A DNA stretch of 64,000 nt from [Anoxybacillus] calidus (GCF_013760845.1 NZ_JACDUU010000007.1:147122-211121), one strand, 5' to 3'. Numbered from the stretch's first letter, positions 51,269-61,563 are shown. Notes: generated by a model not told the origin, from the sequence alone. Translations and numbers: made by a program.

Positions 51269-54200
51269 TTATTCCGTAGATACAGACGGATCAGCTTGTT
51301 CTTTTGTTGGAATGACTTGGAAGAAGTGTTCTTCTGGTTGTTCAAGTAACGGTCTTAGTGATTCAGCTTCTTCGTATTGCTCATGTTCTACTAACAATTC
51401 AATATATTTAGAAAGCAATTCTTGTACATCGGCTTTACCTTTTGTTGACAATTTTTCAATACTTACTTTTGCACCTTTCGCGATACGGCGTTCAAGAGCA
51501 GCTTTTGTTAATCCCATTTCTGGCTGGTGACGCAAGTAGACAACTCCGCCTGTCATACCAGCGCAAATCCATGGTCCTGGGTCACCAAGGACAAGACCGC
51601 GTCCGTTTGTCATATATTCAAAGGCAAATCCTTTAATATTCGCGCGGGCGCCAATGTTGCCACATTCCTTTTCTGGAATAGGTGTTGTCACTTGACCGCC
51701 AATAATCATATCTGCTCCTGAGAGACGAATTCCAGCGCGGGCATCAGCGTTTCCTTGAACGACTAACAAACCTTTTTGTGCTCCGTAACCGAAACCTTTT
51801 CCGACAGAGCCGTTGTAGAAATTGCCATCTTTTCCTTTAGATTTAAAAATAAGGATACTTCCGCCCAATGCGGTTTTACCGGTACCGTCCTGCGCGCCAC
51901 CGTCAACATGAATATGAATGCCGTAGCTATTGTATGCTCCAAGTCCATTACCTGGAATTGAGCCTTCTTTATAACGTAATGTGACGTTTGGCAGTTTTTT
52001 GTAAGAGCCATCTAAGCGCCCGCGTACGCGGTGGCAGGAAACACGGCTGCCGAGAACACGTTGTTCTGAAGTAACTGTTGTAAACTCGCGTGAACGATGT
52101 AAATCTTCTACATGATAGTCAAGATATTCAGCACCTGCTGCAACGAGTAATTGATAGCCTTCAACGCTTGCTGCTACTTCTTTTTGTGCAAATTGTTCTA
52201 CTTCGAGAACTTCAAGCAAGTTTTCTAAATTCATTTGCTCTAAACCTCTTGCTTGTTCCAACAAATCAGAGCGGCCAACGAGATCTTGCAATCGTTCATA
52301 GCCGAGTGCGGCGGTTAAAGCTTTGAGCTCGTTTCCGAATGCCGTAAACAAGTTCATTAATCCTTGAACAGCCGAATCAAATTGACGTGGGACGAAGCGA
52401 CGTAATCCATGTTCTTTTGCCTGCGCTTCTGATTCAATTTGTGTAGCGATACCGACATGGCAAGTGTCTAAATGACAGCCACGACATGTTGTACAGCCGA
52501 TGGCAATCATAGAAAGGGTACCGAAGCCGATTCGGTTCGCTCCAAGCAACATTACTTTAATCACGTCAAGTGCGCTTTTAATGCCGCCATCTGCCCAAAT
52601 TTCGACTTTATTCCGTAATCCAGCTTCTAATAAAGCATTGTGCGCTGCTTTTACACCGATTTCTACCGGAAGCCCAACGTGCTGCAATGCATGAATGCGT
52701 GCTGCTCCTGTTCCGCCATCGAAGCCGCTGAGTGTAATAATATCAGCTCCCGCTTTTGCAATGCCGACAGCAATGGTTCCGATATTTGGAACAACAGGGA
52801 CTTTTACGGCTACTTTAGCTTTATCGTTTGCTGTTTTTAACTCAGCAATCATTTGTGCTAAATCTTCAATGGAATAAATGTCATGGTTATTTGATGGTGA
52901 AATTAAGTCAGAGCCGATTGTCGCGTTACGTGCTTCAGCAATTTTTGCCGTTACTTTTGAGCCAGGAAGGTGACCGCCTTCACCTGGTTTTGCTCCTTGC
53001 CCGATTTTAATTTCTAAAAGATTGGAAGAATTGAGTAACTCGGCATTGACACCGAATCGACCGGAAGCGATTTGTTGTCCTCGTGTTCGAGGATATTTTC
53101 CAAGCATGTCTTTGATTTCGCCGCCTTCACCGTTCAAGCTAACCATATTTAAACGGTCAGCTGCTTCGGCGTAAGCACGGAAGGCGATTTCGTTTTGTGA
53201 GCCGAAAGACATCGAGGCAATCACAAACGGCAAGCTGTGCTCGCCGACGCTAATATCGACTTTGTCGACTGGAACAGCTTTTTTTGCTTTCTTTAAATCT
53301 AATAAATGACGAATGGTCGTCGGCGTTTGTGTTTCTAATTCGGTTAATTTTTCACGGTAGTTGTCATATGACCCTGTTTGTGCGACTTCACCGATTGCTT
53401 TCCAAATACGTGGGAACACATGGAATGTTTTACCCGGCTTTGCATTTTCGTTCGCAAAGTCTTTTGCACGGGCAATTGCATCTTCTTTAAGTGCAGTAAA
53501 ATCGTATTTTAAAGAATCGGAACCAAAGAAGTTAACGATGTTTAAAACTTCGGCAATTTCATCATGTAAGCCAATCGATGAGAAGAGACGGCTATATCCT
53601 CTTAGTTCATGAATACCGATCGTTGAAATCACTTTTTCCAAGCCTTTATTTAAGGCGTTGAATAAGTTCATAACAGGAGTAATCGATTCATCAGCTACCG
53701 TTGCAAACATTAAATAAGGACTGATTACATTAGCTCCTAAACCATAAGCAACGATAAAGTCATGTAGCGAGCGAATCGCACCGGAGCGAAGCAAGAGTGA
53801 ACAGTTGCGGCGCAATCCAGTTTCCACCAAAGCTTTATCAATGGCAGAAGTGACCAACAATGGATCAATCCACAACTTTCCGTTTTGATGAGCGTCTGCA
53901 TCATCGAGAATGAGAAGTGTTTTTCCATCACGAACCGCTTCGCATGCTTCATCAGAAAGACGTTTTAGTGCATCTGGTAGCGTTTCGTCAGCTGTGAATG
54001 TTGCTGAGAGGAAATATGTTAATTTTTGTGATTGAAACGCATGAACAATTTGGTCGTATGAAGGTTGGCCTAACGGTTCTGAACAGTCGTAGCCTAATTT
54101 TCCTTCGATAAGAATCGGTGAAACAAGCTCCATCACAAATGTTTTTTCCACATTTTCCAATAAAGACGGACGCTTCCCAACAACTGTTCGAGTTGAAAAA

Positions 54201-55738
54201 TGTTCTGTTTCGCGATCGCGGTCGATAGCTGGATTTGTTACAACAGCGACGCTTTCTTTAATAAAATCAGCAAGATTTTTGCGATTAGGATCAATTGCGG
54301 CAAGCGGTGCATCATGCCCTAATGAACGAATCGGCTCTGCTCCTTTTTCTGCCATTTGCTCGAGAAGCTGAATATGTTCGCGGTCCCAGCCGAATGCAGC
54401 ATACTGTCCATTGCTTACTTTTGCTGGCGAAGACACAGTAACGTATTTTTCTAAGCGTGGTGGGTTTAAGCGATTGCGGTAATTCGTGATATCGAACCGT
54501 TTTGAAAAACGTTTATACACTTCTTCTTGAAATTGAGCGTATTCAAATACTTGGATAAAGCCTGAGTCTGCCCATTTTAAGCCAATTTTTTCTCCCGGGG
54601 CAAGCGGTTTTGGTTCGCCTGTATATTCGTTTGATGGGATAATGCCAGGCTCAGATGAAAAAAGGAAACGTTCTTCTGTTTCAAGCTTCCAAAGAGGACG
54701 CAAGCCAAGGGCATCAACGCTAAATACTGCTTCATCACCGTAGCGTGAAATGATGCCAGCAGGTCCTTGAGCGAAATGTCCCCATGCTTCGCGAATGTAC
54801 GTATATAAATCTTGAAGATGCTCCGGATAAGCTCTAATTTCATTTACAATTGGCGGGAACAAAATATCGACTGCTTCAAATAAACTGTAGCCGTGTCGAG
54901 AAATAAGCGTGTCGATCGTACGGCTTAAATCTTGTGAATCACTTCCGCCATTTGTTAATGGAACGTCAATCATTTTCGCTTCATCGCGAAGTTTAGCAAT
55001 CGTATTAATTTCACCGTTATGGCCCAGCACGCTAAACGGTTGAACACGGAAGAAGTTTGAAAGAGTATTTGTTGAGTAACGATTATGTCCTAATGTCATT
55101 GTTGAAGCGACAAGGGGATTTGCTAAATCATGGTAATATTTTGGTAAAATATCGCCCGCTCCCATGACTTTATAAACAACATAAAAATTGCTTAACGAAG
55201 CGACATGAACATTTTCGTCTTGTTCGATATCAATGACTAATTCAAATAAACGTTTTGCTAGATTTGCTGAATCAGCAGGTAAAAGCGCGACCTGCCAAAA
55301 CAGAGGTTCTTGCTGCAACGCAATCGGACCTAACGCGCTCGAAGAAGTGACACGATCAGATTCATAGATAAGGGAAAGTCCATATTGTTTGAAGAGAGAC
55401 TTTATTTGTTCTTTTTTATTTGTTACATTCGTTGTTTTATTAATAAAGATATGTCCAACTGTAAAGTCATCGCGGTTTGCTATTTCTGGATTTTGTCCTG
55501 CATTCGCAAGTTTTTCCATCCAAAGTGTTTTTGGAATATCGATGTGAACACCCACTCCATCGCCTTCACCGTTAATAAAGCCGGCACGATGATTCATTTT
55601 TACAAGCGCATCAATACATGTCATAATATTCTCTCTTGTAGGAGTGCGACGTTTTTCAATGGCAGATACAATTCCACATGCATCATGTTCTGCGTGATGG
55701 AAATCTTTAAATAAACTTGGATTCCACTGTTGTTTCAT
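51269..55738 (-). CDS. gltB: Glutamate synthase, large subunit type
   Basis: A 1,489-residue glutamine-dependent glutamate synthase (GOGAT alpha). The ATG at 55738 is chosen because it leaves a 20-residue propeptide before Cys21 (HDACGIVS), the N-terminal nucleophile of the glutaminase domain; an upstream TTG at 55771 is possible. Then LGHNGEINTIAKLRDEAK (glutaminase), the central region, the FMN synthase domain (EIKIGQGAKPGEGGHLPG), cluster cysteines in CTTCRGCHLDTCHVGIATQ, and a C-terminal GXGXG beta-helix. It makes two glutamates from glutamine and 2-oxoglutarate. No small subunit (gltD) is adjacent. A cre site lies upstream at 55971. Confidence 0.92.
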   Translation of the reverse strand: MKQQWNPSLFKDFHHAEHDACGIVSAIEKRRTPTRENIMTCIDALVKMNHRAGFINGEGDGVGVHIDIPKTLWMEKLANAGQNPEIANRDDFTVGHIFINKTTNVTNKKEQIKSLFKQYGLSLIYESDRVTSSSALGPIALQQEPLFWQVALLPADSANLAKRLFELVIDIEQDENVHVASLSNFYVVYKVMGAGDILPKYYHDLANPLVASTMTLGHNRYSTNTLSNFFRVQPFSVLGHNGEINTIAKLRDEAKMIDVPLTNGGSDSQDLSRTIDTLISRHGYSLFEAVDILFPPIVNEIRAYPEHLQDLYTYIREAWGHFAQGPAGIISRYGDEAVFSVDALGLRPLWKLETEERFLFSSEPGIIPSNEYTGEPKPLAPGEKIGLKWADSGFIQVFEYAQFQEEVYKRFSKRFDITNYRNRLNPPRLEKYVTVSSPAKVSNGQYAAFGWDREHIQLLEQMAEKGAEPIRSLGHDAPLAAIDPNRKNLADFIKESVAVVTNPAIDRDRETEHFSTRTVVGKRPSLLENVEKTFVMELVSPILIEGKLGYDCSEPLGQPSYDQIVHAFQSQKLTYFLSATFTADETLPDALKRLSDEACEAVRDGKTLLILDDADAHQNGKLWIDPLLVTSAIDKALVETGLRRNCSLLLRSGAIRSLHDFIVAYGLGANVISPYLMFATVADESITPVMNLFNALNKGLEKVISTIGIHELRGYSRLFSSIGLHDEIAEVLNIVNFFGSDSLKYDFTALKEDAIARAKDFANENAKPGKTFHVFPRIWKAIGEVAQTGSYDNYREKLTELETQTPTTIRHLLDLKKAKKAVPVDKVDISVGEHSLPFVIASMSFGSQNEIAFRAYAEAADRLNMVSLNGEGGEIKDMLGKYPRTRGQQIASGRFGVNAELLNSSNLLEIKIGQGAKPGEGGHLPGSKVTAKIAEARNATIGSDLISPSNNHDIYSIEDLAQMIAELKTANDKAKVAVKVPVVPNIGTIAVGIAKAGADIITLSGFDGGTGAARIHALQHVGLPVEIGVKAAHNALLEAGLRNKVEIWADGGIKSALDVIKVMLLGANRIGFGTLSMIAIGCTTCRGCHLDTCHVGIATQIESEAQAKEHGLRRFVPRQFDSAVQGLMNLFTAFGNELKALTAALGYERLQDLVGRSDLLEQARGLEQMNLENLLEVLEVEQFAQKEVAASVEGYQLLVAAGAEYLDYHVEDLHRSREFTTVTSEQRVLGSRVSCHRVRGRLDGSYKKLPNVTLRYKEGSIPGNGLGAYNSYGIHIHVDGGAQDGTGKTALGGSILIFKSKGKDGNFYNGSVGKGFGYGAQKGLLVVQGNADARAGIRLSGADMIIGGQVTTPIPEKECGNIGARANIKGFAFEYMTNGRGLVLGDPGPWICAGMTGGVVYLRHQPEMGLTKAALERRIAKGAKVSIEKLSTKGKADVQELLSKYIELLVEHEQYEEAESLRPLLEQPEEHFFQVIPTKEQADPSVSTE

Positions 55739-55970
55739 GCAATCGGCTTTAAAGTGGGAAATGTATCTCAAGATGGAGACCCACTTTTTTGCCTTTCACC
55801 TCCTGCAATCAATCTATAGTAATTAGGTTCATATTGGTTTTATAAAAATTATTAACAAACTAAATTTTCGGAATTTATAGTTTATGTTATCACGTTAAAG
55901 AGGTGAAATCAATTATTTATTCATTTTTTTGGTTGTTATATTCATTTTTCAGAAAAATACATAAAATGGT

Positions 55971-55985
55971 TTGTAAACGTTTTCA
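55971..55985. promoter_or_regulatory. cre site (CcpA operator) upstream of glutamate synthase
   Basis: TTGTAAACGTTTTCA fits the cre consensus WTGNAANCGNWNNCW at every fixed position. It lies about 233 bases upstream of the gltB start and beyond the gsaB terminator, so gltB is the likelier target. Binding is inference. Confidence 0.65.
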
Positions 55986-55995
55986 ATATATTTAA

Positions 55996-56024
55996 AATAA
56001 AAGCGGAGAGTTGAACCTCTCCGC
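55996..56024 (-). terminator. Terminator of gsaB
   Basis: GCGGAGAG and CTCTCCGC form a perfect stem with a 6-base loop; on the minus strand TTTTATTTT follows. Confidence 0.9.
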
Positions 56025-56046
56025 ACAAAAAATCAAAAATGTATAT

Positions 56047-57342
56047 TTATTCATTTTTTAGTATTTTAAATGCGTTTTCAACCGCTTTTAATGTATATTG
56101 AATGTCCTCTTCTGTATGAGCAATGGTGATAAACCACGCTTCGTATTTAGAAGGAGCGAGGTTGATTCCTTGCTTTAACATTAGCTTAAAGAATTTGGCA
56201 AACATTTCACCGTCTATCCGCTCAGCTTGTTCGTAATTTTCTACTTTTTCTGTTGTGAAGTAGACGGTTAACGCTCCTTTTAAACGATTGATGGTGATTG
56301 GGATGTCATACGTTTTTGCATGGGCTAAAATTCCTTCTTCAAGCATGGCGCCGAGGCGATCAAGATATTCGTACACTCCTTCTTGCTGAAGCACTTCTAA
56401 GCAAGCAATGCCCGCAAGGATAGAAGCTGGATTTCCTGCCATTGTTCCTGCTTGATAAGCAGGGCCGAGTGGAGCGACTTGCTCCATAATCTCTTTACGA
56501 CCACCGTATGCGCCAATTGGTAAACCTCCGCCGATGATTTTACCAAGAGCCGTTAAGTCTGGCTCAATCCCTAATAAATTCTGTGCTCCACCGTACATAA
56601 AGCGGAATGCTGTAATAACCTCGTCGTAAATCACAAGAGCACCGGCTTGATGAGTGAGTTCATTTATAGTTTCAAGAAAACCAGGCTTTGGTTCAACGAT
56701 GCCGAAATTTCCGACAATCGGTTCAACAAGCACGGCTGCGACTTGGTCTCCCCATGTTTCAATTGCTTGTTTAAATGAATCAATATCATTAAACGGAACA
56801 GTAATAACTTCTTGAGCAATGCTTTTTGGAACGCCGGCAGAGTCAGGAGTCCCTAGTGTAGAAGGACCAGAACCAGCAGCGACAAGTACAAGGTCAGAAT
56901 GTCCGTGATAGCAGCCGGCAAATTTAATAATTTTATCGCGGCCCGTATAGGCGCGTGCCACGCGAATCGTTGTCATGACTGCTTCTGTTCCTGAGTTGAC
57001 GAAACGAACTTTTTCCAATGAAGGAATGGCTTCCTTCAACATTTTTGCAAATGTAATTTCATGAGGGGTAGGCGTTCCGTATAGCACACCGTTTTCTGCA
57101 GCGCGTTGAATCGCTTTCGTAATGTGTGGATGGGCATGTCCTGTAATAATTGGTCCATATGCTGCTAGGTAGTCGATGTATTTATTTCCATCTACGTCCC
57201 AAAAGTAAGCACCTTTCGCGCGTTCCATTACGACGGGAGCGCCGCCGCCGACCGCTTTATAAGAGCGGGATGGACTGTTGACGCCGCCAACGATATGTTC
57301 CAATGCTTCTTTATATAGCTGTTCTGATTTTGTAAAATTCAT
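56047..57342 (-). CDS. gsaB: Glutamate-1-semialdehyde 2,1-aminomutase
   Basis: A 431-residue PLP enzyme that forms 5-aminolevulinate for heme. The start at 57342 follows [19 protein letters not shown] near the N-terminus, [26 protein letters not shown] and the PLP lysine in [18 protein letters not shown] are class III aminotransferase marks of this enzyme. Position between ygaD and bcp matches the second B. subtilis copy (gsaB/hemL2), away from the main hem operon. Confidence 0.93.
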   Translation of the reverse strand: MNFTKSEQLYKEALEHIVGGVNSPSRSYKAVGGGAPVVMERAKGAYFWDVDGNKYIDYLAAYGPIITGHAHPHITKAIQRAAENGVLYGTPTPHEITFAKMLKEAIPSLEKVRFVNSGTEAVMTTIRVARAYTGRDKIIKFAGCYHGHSDLVLVAAGSGPSTLGTPDSAGVPKSIAQEVITVPFNDIDSFKQAIETWGDQVAAVLVEPIVGNFGIVEPKPGFLETINELTHQAGALVIYDEVITAFRFMYGGAQNLLGIEPDLTALGKIIGGGLPIGAYGGRKEIMEQVAPLGPAYQAGTMAGNPASILAGIACLEVLQQEGVYEYLDRLGAMLEEGILAHAKTYDIPITINRLKGALTVYFTTEKVENYEQAERIDGEMFAKFFKLMLKQGINLAPSKYEAWFITIAHTEEDIQYTLKAVENAFKILKNE

Positions 57343-57579
57343 ATCGAAAAGCCTCCTAAGCGAGTTTCTATGACGACTTCTATTCTAACATATTTAGTTA
57401 AGCGTACAATTTGTTTCGTATTTCTACTTTAGATAAACTATTCTTTGTCCTGTTCTAATTGTCCGTATTTTTGTCTTTACACCGATGCTAGAAGTACGGA
57501 TTGTTCAACTCGCGCCAGTAGAGGGGCATCTTTACTGAAGAAGTTTCACTTTATCGTGTTGTGATGGAGGTTTTGAGAT

Positions 57580-58587
57580 ATGGCAAATGCAATCGAAGTA
57601 GAACAACTGCGAAAGGAGTTTAAATCATATTCAAGTCGTTCAGGTCTCATGGGGGCATTTCGTGATCTATTTACGAGAAACTATAAAATCATTCGTGCTG
57701 TTAACGACATTTCTTTTACCGTCAAACAAGGAGAAATGGTCGGTTACATCGGTGAAAACGGGGCAGGGAAGTCAACGACGATTAAAATGTTGACAGGCAT
57801 TTTGACGCCGACTTCAGGAAAAATTATTGTGAATGGAATGAATCCGCATAAAGAGCGGGAAAAATTTGTGCAAACGATCGGCGTTGTTTTTGGACAGCGT
57901 TCACAATTATGGTGGGATATTGCTGTGCAGGAGTCGTTCCGTCTGCTGAAAAAAGTGTATCGAGTATCTGATCAAGCTTATAAAGAACATATGGAACATG
58001 TCATCGAAACGCTTGATATTGGTCCGTTGTTAGATAAGCCTGTTCGTAAATTGTCACTTGGACAGCGAATGCGTTGTGAGTTAGCTGCTGCGCTTATTCA
58101 TAATCCGCCGCTTTTATTTTTGGATGAGCCGACAATCGGTTTAGATGTGCTCGTTAAATTAAAGATCCGTAAATTTTTAAAAGAAATTAATGAAAAATAT
58201 AATACAACGATTTTGCTAACAACACATGATATTTCGGATATTGAGGCATTATGTGAACGCGTCATTATGCTTGATGAGGGAAAAATTATTTACGACGGTT
58301 CGTTGCAGGAATTAAAGACGAACTGGGGAGAAGGAAAACAAATTCAGTTTCAGTTTGCTCAAGAAGTAATTCAAGAGGAATTAAACATATTGACCGCTGA
58401 TTTAAAGGTGCAATGGCAAGCAGGAGAGAGAGTGAATGTTTGGACAGCTTATGTATTACCAACGGATGTGTCTGATGTAATTGGCCGTGTTGTCGCAAAA
58501 TATGAGATGAAAGATATTAATATTAACGAGATTTCGACGGAAGAAATCATTCGCAACATCTATGAAGAAGGTGCTGTACATGGCTAA
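57580..58587 (+). CDS. ABC-2 type transporter ATPase
   Basis: A 335-residue ATPase, first of a three-gene exporter. Start behind GGAGG. Walker A GYIGENGAGKSTTIKML, the unusual Q-loop region VFGQRSQLWWDI, signature KLSLGQRMRCELAAAL and Walker B LLFLDEPTIGLD. The WWD and SLGQR words are typical of the ATPases that serve PF06182-type ABC-2 permeases. Residues after about 230 form an extra C-terminal domain. Substrate unknown. It overlaps the next gene by 8 bases. Confidence 0.9.
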   Translation: MANAIEVEQLRKEFKSYSSRSGLMGAFRDLFTRNYKIIRAVNDISFTVKQGEMVGYIGENGAGKSTTIKMLTGILTPTSGKIIVNGMNPHKEREKFVQTIGVVFGQRSQLWWDIAVQESFRLLKKVYRVSDQAYKEHMEHVIETLDIGPLLDKPVRKLSLGQRMRCELAAALIHNPPLLFLDEPTIGLDVLVKLKIRKFLKEINEKYNTTILLTTHDISDIEALCERVIMLDEGKIIYDGSLQELKTNWGEGKQIQFQFAQEVIQEELNILTADLKVQWQAGERVNVWTAYVLPTDVSDVIGRVVAKYEMKDININEISTEEIIRNIYEEGAVHG

Positions 58588-59371
58588 ATACATCGAAATG
58601 ATTCGCATTCGTTTTTTAATGATGCTTGCATATCGCACGAATTATTACAGCGGCATTTTAATTTACAGCATTAACATTGGTGCTTACTATTTTTTATGGT
58701 CCGCTATTTATGGGGACAAGCCCTCTATACAAGGAATGTCGGTATTACAGATGACAACATATGTAGCCGTTGCATGGATGGCGCGCGCCTTTTATTTTAA
58801 TAACATCGATCGTGAAATCGCCATGGAAATTAAAGAAGGAAAAGTGGCAACAGAGCTTATCAGACCTTACAGTTATTTAGGAATGAAAACAATGCAAGGC
58901 TTAGGCGAGGGAATTTTTCGTCTGCTTTTCCTTTCTTTTCCCGGTATGGTCATTGTCAGTTTGCTTTTTCCGCTCGAGCTGACGACAGATATAAGCACGT
59001 GGGGATATTTTGCTGTTTCGATTATTTTGAGTTTTATTATTAATTCTGAGCTTAATTTAATAGCCGGTATTATTACGTTTTTTACGCTTAATAATGAAGG
59101 ATTGTTGCGTGCAAAACGTTTTGTGATTGACTTGTTTTCCGGTTTAATTTTGCCGATAAGTTTTTATCCAGATTGGGCGCAAGAGATGATGAAATACTTT
59201 CCGTTTCAAGGAATCAGCTATATTCCAAGTATGATTTTTACTGAAAGTTTTCAAGGACAACAGATTATCGATGGGTTAATGTTCCAACTCATGTGGAGCT
59301 TGATTTTGCTCATCCCGATTCAGCTGTTGTGGAGAGCAGCGAAAAAACAGCTTGTCATTCAGGGAGGATGA
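58580..59371 (+). CDS. ABC-2 type transporter permease
   Basis: A 263-residue membrane protein with about six helices. ATG 58580 follows GAAGGTG and overlaps the ATPase stop; the ATG at 58562 has no site. YIEMIRIRFLMMLAYRTNYY at the N-terminus resembles PF06182/ABC-2 permeases, as do the amphipathic segment EIAMEIKEGKVATELIRPY and the end ELNLIAGIITFFTLN. It pairs with the next permease, 5 bases downstream. Confidence 0.85.
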   Translation: MAKYIEMIRIRFLMMLAYRTNYYSGILIYSINIGAYYFLWSAIYGDKPSIQGMSVLQMTTYVAVAWMARAFYFNNIDREIAMEIKEGKVATELIRPYSYLGMKTMQGLGEGIFRLLFLSFPGMVIVSLLFPLELTTDISTWGYFAVSIILSFIINSELNLIAGIITFFTLNNEGLLRAKRFVIDLFSGLILPISFYPDWAQEMMKYFPFQGISYIPSMIFTESFQGQQIIDGLMFQLMWSLILLIPIQLLWRAAKKQLVIQGG

Positions 59372-59375
59372 GTAT

Positions 59376-60161
59376 ATGTTTTACGTCTCTGTATTTTTTC
59401 AATACATGTCACAATATTTAAAAACGAAATTGCAATATCGAACGGATTTGTTGGTGGAATTTTTCTCTGATCTGATGTTTCAGGCGGTAAACTTAATCTT
59501 TATTCTCGTGGTGTTTGGGCATACGCAAGTATTAAATGGATGGACTCGTGATGAAATTATTTTTATTTACGGATTTTTCTTAGTGCCGTTTGCGGTATTT
59601 GGAGCATTTTTTAATATTTGGGATTTTAATGAACGATATATTGTGCGTGGAGAAATGGATCGTGTATTGACACGACCTGTGCATAGCTTGTTTCAAATCG
59701 TTCTTGAGCGGATGGAGCTTGAGTCGCTTCTTGGAGCGATTACGGGAATCATTATTATGATTTACGCAGGCTCGCGCCTAGACTTGGTTTTTCATTGGTA
59801 TGATATCTTTATTTTTATCCTTTTTGTTCTTGGTGGAACGCTTGTTTATGCAGGAATTTTCATTTCGCTGGCGACAATCAGCTTTTGGTCGGATGCGCGA
59901 AGTTCGATTATGCCGATGATGTACAATATCGGCAACTACGGCCGCTATCCGATTGATATTTATAACCGTGTGATTCGTTATATTTTAACGTGGATATTGC
60001 CATTTGCCTTTGTTGGTGTTTATCCTTCGGCCTATTTCCTCGGGAAAAAAGAATGGTACGGTTATGCGTTTTTAACACCGATAATGGGACTCATCTTTTT
60101 TACGATTGCTGTTTTCTTATGGAACGCAGGAGTAAAGCGGTATCGTGGAGCAGGGAACTAA
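59376..60161 (+). CDS. ABC-2 type transporter permease (PF06182-like)
   Basis: A 261-residue permease with six helices. ATG 59376 is about 6 bases behind AGGGAGGATG; the longer frame from 59352 overlaps the previous stop. Family marks: QYRTDLLVEFFSDLMFQAVN, then GEMDRVLTRPVHSLFQIV, the same layout as its partner, so the two form a heterodimer. Terminated at 60163-60194. Confidence 0.87.
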   Translation: MFYVSVFFQYMSQYLKTKLQYRTDLLVEFFSDLMFQAVNLIFILVVFGHTQVLNGWTRDEIIFIYGFFLVPFAVFGAFFNIWDFNERYIVRGEMDRVLTRPVHSLFQIVLERMELESLLGAITGIIIMIYAGSRLDLVFHWYDIFIFILFVLGGTLVYAGIFISLATISFWSDARSSIMPMMYNIGNYGRYPIDIYNRVIRYILTWILPFAFVGVYPSAYFLGKKEWYGYAFLTPIMGLIFFTIAVFLWNAGVKRYRGAGN

Positions 60162-60162
60162 G

Positions 60163-60194
60163 AAGGACAGGAATATCATTTTCCTGTCCTTTTA
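60163..60194 (+). terminator. Terminator of the ABC-2 exporter operon
   Basis: AAGGACAGGAA and TTCCTGTCCTT form a perfect 11-base stem with a 7-base loop and trailing TTT. Confidence 0.9.
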
Positions 60195-60530
60195 CATTAC
60201 TTTTGCAATTTTTTTAATGTAAAGAGGGAGAATATAAAAAATTTGTTTTATCTGTTTGAACACTTGGAATAGAGAGTTTTTTTGTGGCATCTCTGCCAAT
60301 TTATTATAGTCGGTTACGCTTATCAGCATAGGATTTTCCAACGTATAGTCGGTATATTGGTTTTCGGTTTTGTTTGGGCTATGAACGAAAGTCAGCTGAA
60401 CTCGGTGACTAGAAAAAATGAATGTGTTTTCGTTTGTATGATAGCGAACGATGGAACAGAAGAGTGGCACTTTTGAATATCTGTTCTCCATTCCTCGTAT
60501 ATATGTATGGACATGTACGGGGGGATGAAA
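60195..60530. other. Intergenic stretch without a supported gene
   Basis: A 99-codon minus frame (60192-60491) and a 64-codon plus frame (60282-60476) exist, but neither has a properly spaced ribosome site, and the minus frame ends in the exporter terminator. No regulatory site was recognised apart from the GGGGGG of the channel gene. Confidence 0.5.
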
Positions 60531-60947
60531 ATGGAGTATATTTGGTTAATTGTGATTTTCACTGTTTTATTTATGAGTATAAAATCAATATGGACCATTC
60601 ATCAAAAGCCGGACCGCTATGTTTCGTTAGAAAATTTGTTAGTTTTATTAACTCTTTATCTGACAGTGTTGATTGGTTTCGGCCTTGTTTATACAGTATT
60701 ACAAATAAATGGTTATGAAGTTTTATTAATAAAAGGAAAAGTAGCTGGTGGAGATTTTTTCGAATTGCTTCAAGACAGTTTGTATTTCAGTGCAACTACC
60801 TTAGTGACAGTCGGTTACGGTGATATCATTCCCATCGGGATTGGAAGGTGGCTTGCAGCGATGGAAGGATTGTTAGGTTATGTTTTGCCGGCTACTTTGA
60901 TTGTGCGCACAGTCATCGATTTTGAGAAAGATAAAAGTTGCATATGA
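60531..60947 (+). CDS. Two-helix potassium channel
   Basis: A 138-residue protein. ATG 60531 is 6 bases behind GGGGGG (60519-60524). An N-terminal helix (YIWLIVIFTVLFMSI) is followed by the channel core: helix LLVLLTLYLTVLIGFGLVY, pore helix DSLYFSATTLVTVGYGD with the potassium selectivity filter TVGYGD, and a last helix ending LIVRTVIDFEKD. There is no RCK or cyclic-nucleotide domain, so gating is by other means. It ends 50 bases before bcp. Confidence 0.88.
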   Translation: MEYIWLIVIFTVLFMSIKSIWTIHQKPDRYVSLENLLVLLTLYLTVLIGFGLVYTVLQINGYEVLLIKGKVAGGDFFELLQDSLYFSATTLVTVGYGDIIPIGIGRWLAAMEGLLGYVLPATLIVRTVIDFEKDKSCI

Positions 60948-60997
60948 TGATTCTTTTCGCTACGCTAAAAATAATAAATATTACGGAGGGAAGAAGG

Positions 60998-61471
60998 ATG
61001 TCACTGCAAATTGGACAACTTGCTCCGGATTTTGAATTACCGGCAAGCAACGGAAAAACAGTGAGGTTATCCGATTTTAGAGGAAAAAATGTAGTGTTAT
61101 ATTTTTATCCGAAAGATATGACGCCTGGCTGTACAACAGAAGCGTGTGATTTTCGCGATTATCATCAACAGTTTGCTGATTTAAATGCGGTCATTTTGGG
61201 GGTCAGCACTGATTCAGTCGAACGGCATAAAAAGTTTATTGAAAAATACAATTTACCGTTTTTACTGTTGGCTGATGAAGAGCATAAAGCAGCGGAAAAG
61301 TATGGCGTGTGGAAACTAAAGAAAAACTTTGGGAAAGAGTATATGGGAATTGAACGTTCTACGTTTGTTATTGATAAAGAGGGAAGGTTAGCAAAAGAGT
61401 GGCGGAAAGTAAAGGTAAAAGGTCATGTTGAAGAAGCATTAGCCTATATCGCAGAACATTTACAACAATAA
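60998..61471 (+). CDS. bcp: Thioredoxin-dependent thiol peroxidase Bcp
   Basis: A 157-residue atypical 2-Cys peroxiredoxin (YgaF). ATG 60998 is 7 bases behind GGAGGG; the frame upstream is a shadow. Peroxidatic Cys45 and resolving Cys50 are in MTPGCTTEACDF. The Arg that activates the thiol is in IERSTFVIDKEGRL. It reduces hydrogen and organic peroxides. The neighbouring perR gene makes PerR control likely, although no Per box was found directly in front of bcp. Confidence 0.95.
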   Translation: MSLQIGQLAPDFELPASNGKTVRLSDFRGKNVVLYFYPKDMTPGCTTEACDFRDYHQQFADLNAVILGVSTDSVERHKKFIEKYNLPFLLLADEEHKAAEKYGVWKLKKNFGKEYMGIERSTFVIDKEGRLAKEWRKVKVKGHVEEALAYIAEHLQQ

Positions 61472-61510
61472 TTTTTAGAAACTAGGTAGACGTCTATACA
61501 AAAAAAAGAA

Positions 61511-61547
61511 GAGGAGAGTATGTTAATAGTGTAGGGCATACCTCCTC
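61511..61547. other. Hairpin downstream of bcp
   Basis: GAGGAGAGTATG and CATACCTCCTC pair with one bulged base. There is no T run on the plus strand, while on the minus strand TTTTTTT follows. No minus gene upstream needs a terminator here, so the role is unclear. Confidence 0.4.
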
Positions 61548-61563
61548 AGATGTTAGCGATTTG

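Noticed and set aside
60192..60491. 99-codon minus frame beginning MENRYSKVPLF.
   Set aside because: The purine-rich site touches the start codon with no spacer, its end lies in the exporter terminator, and no family is recognisable.
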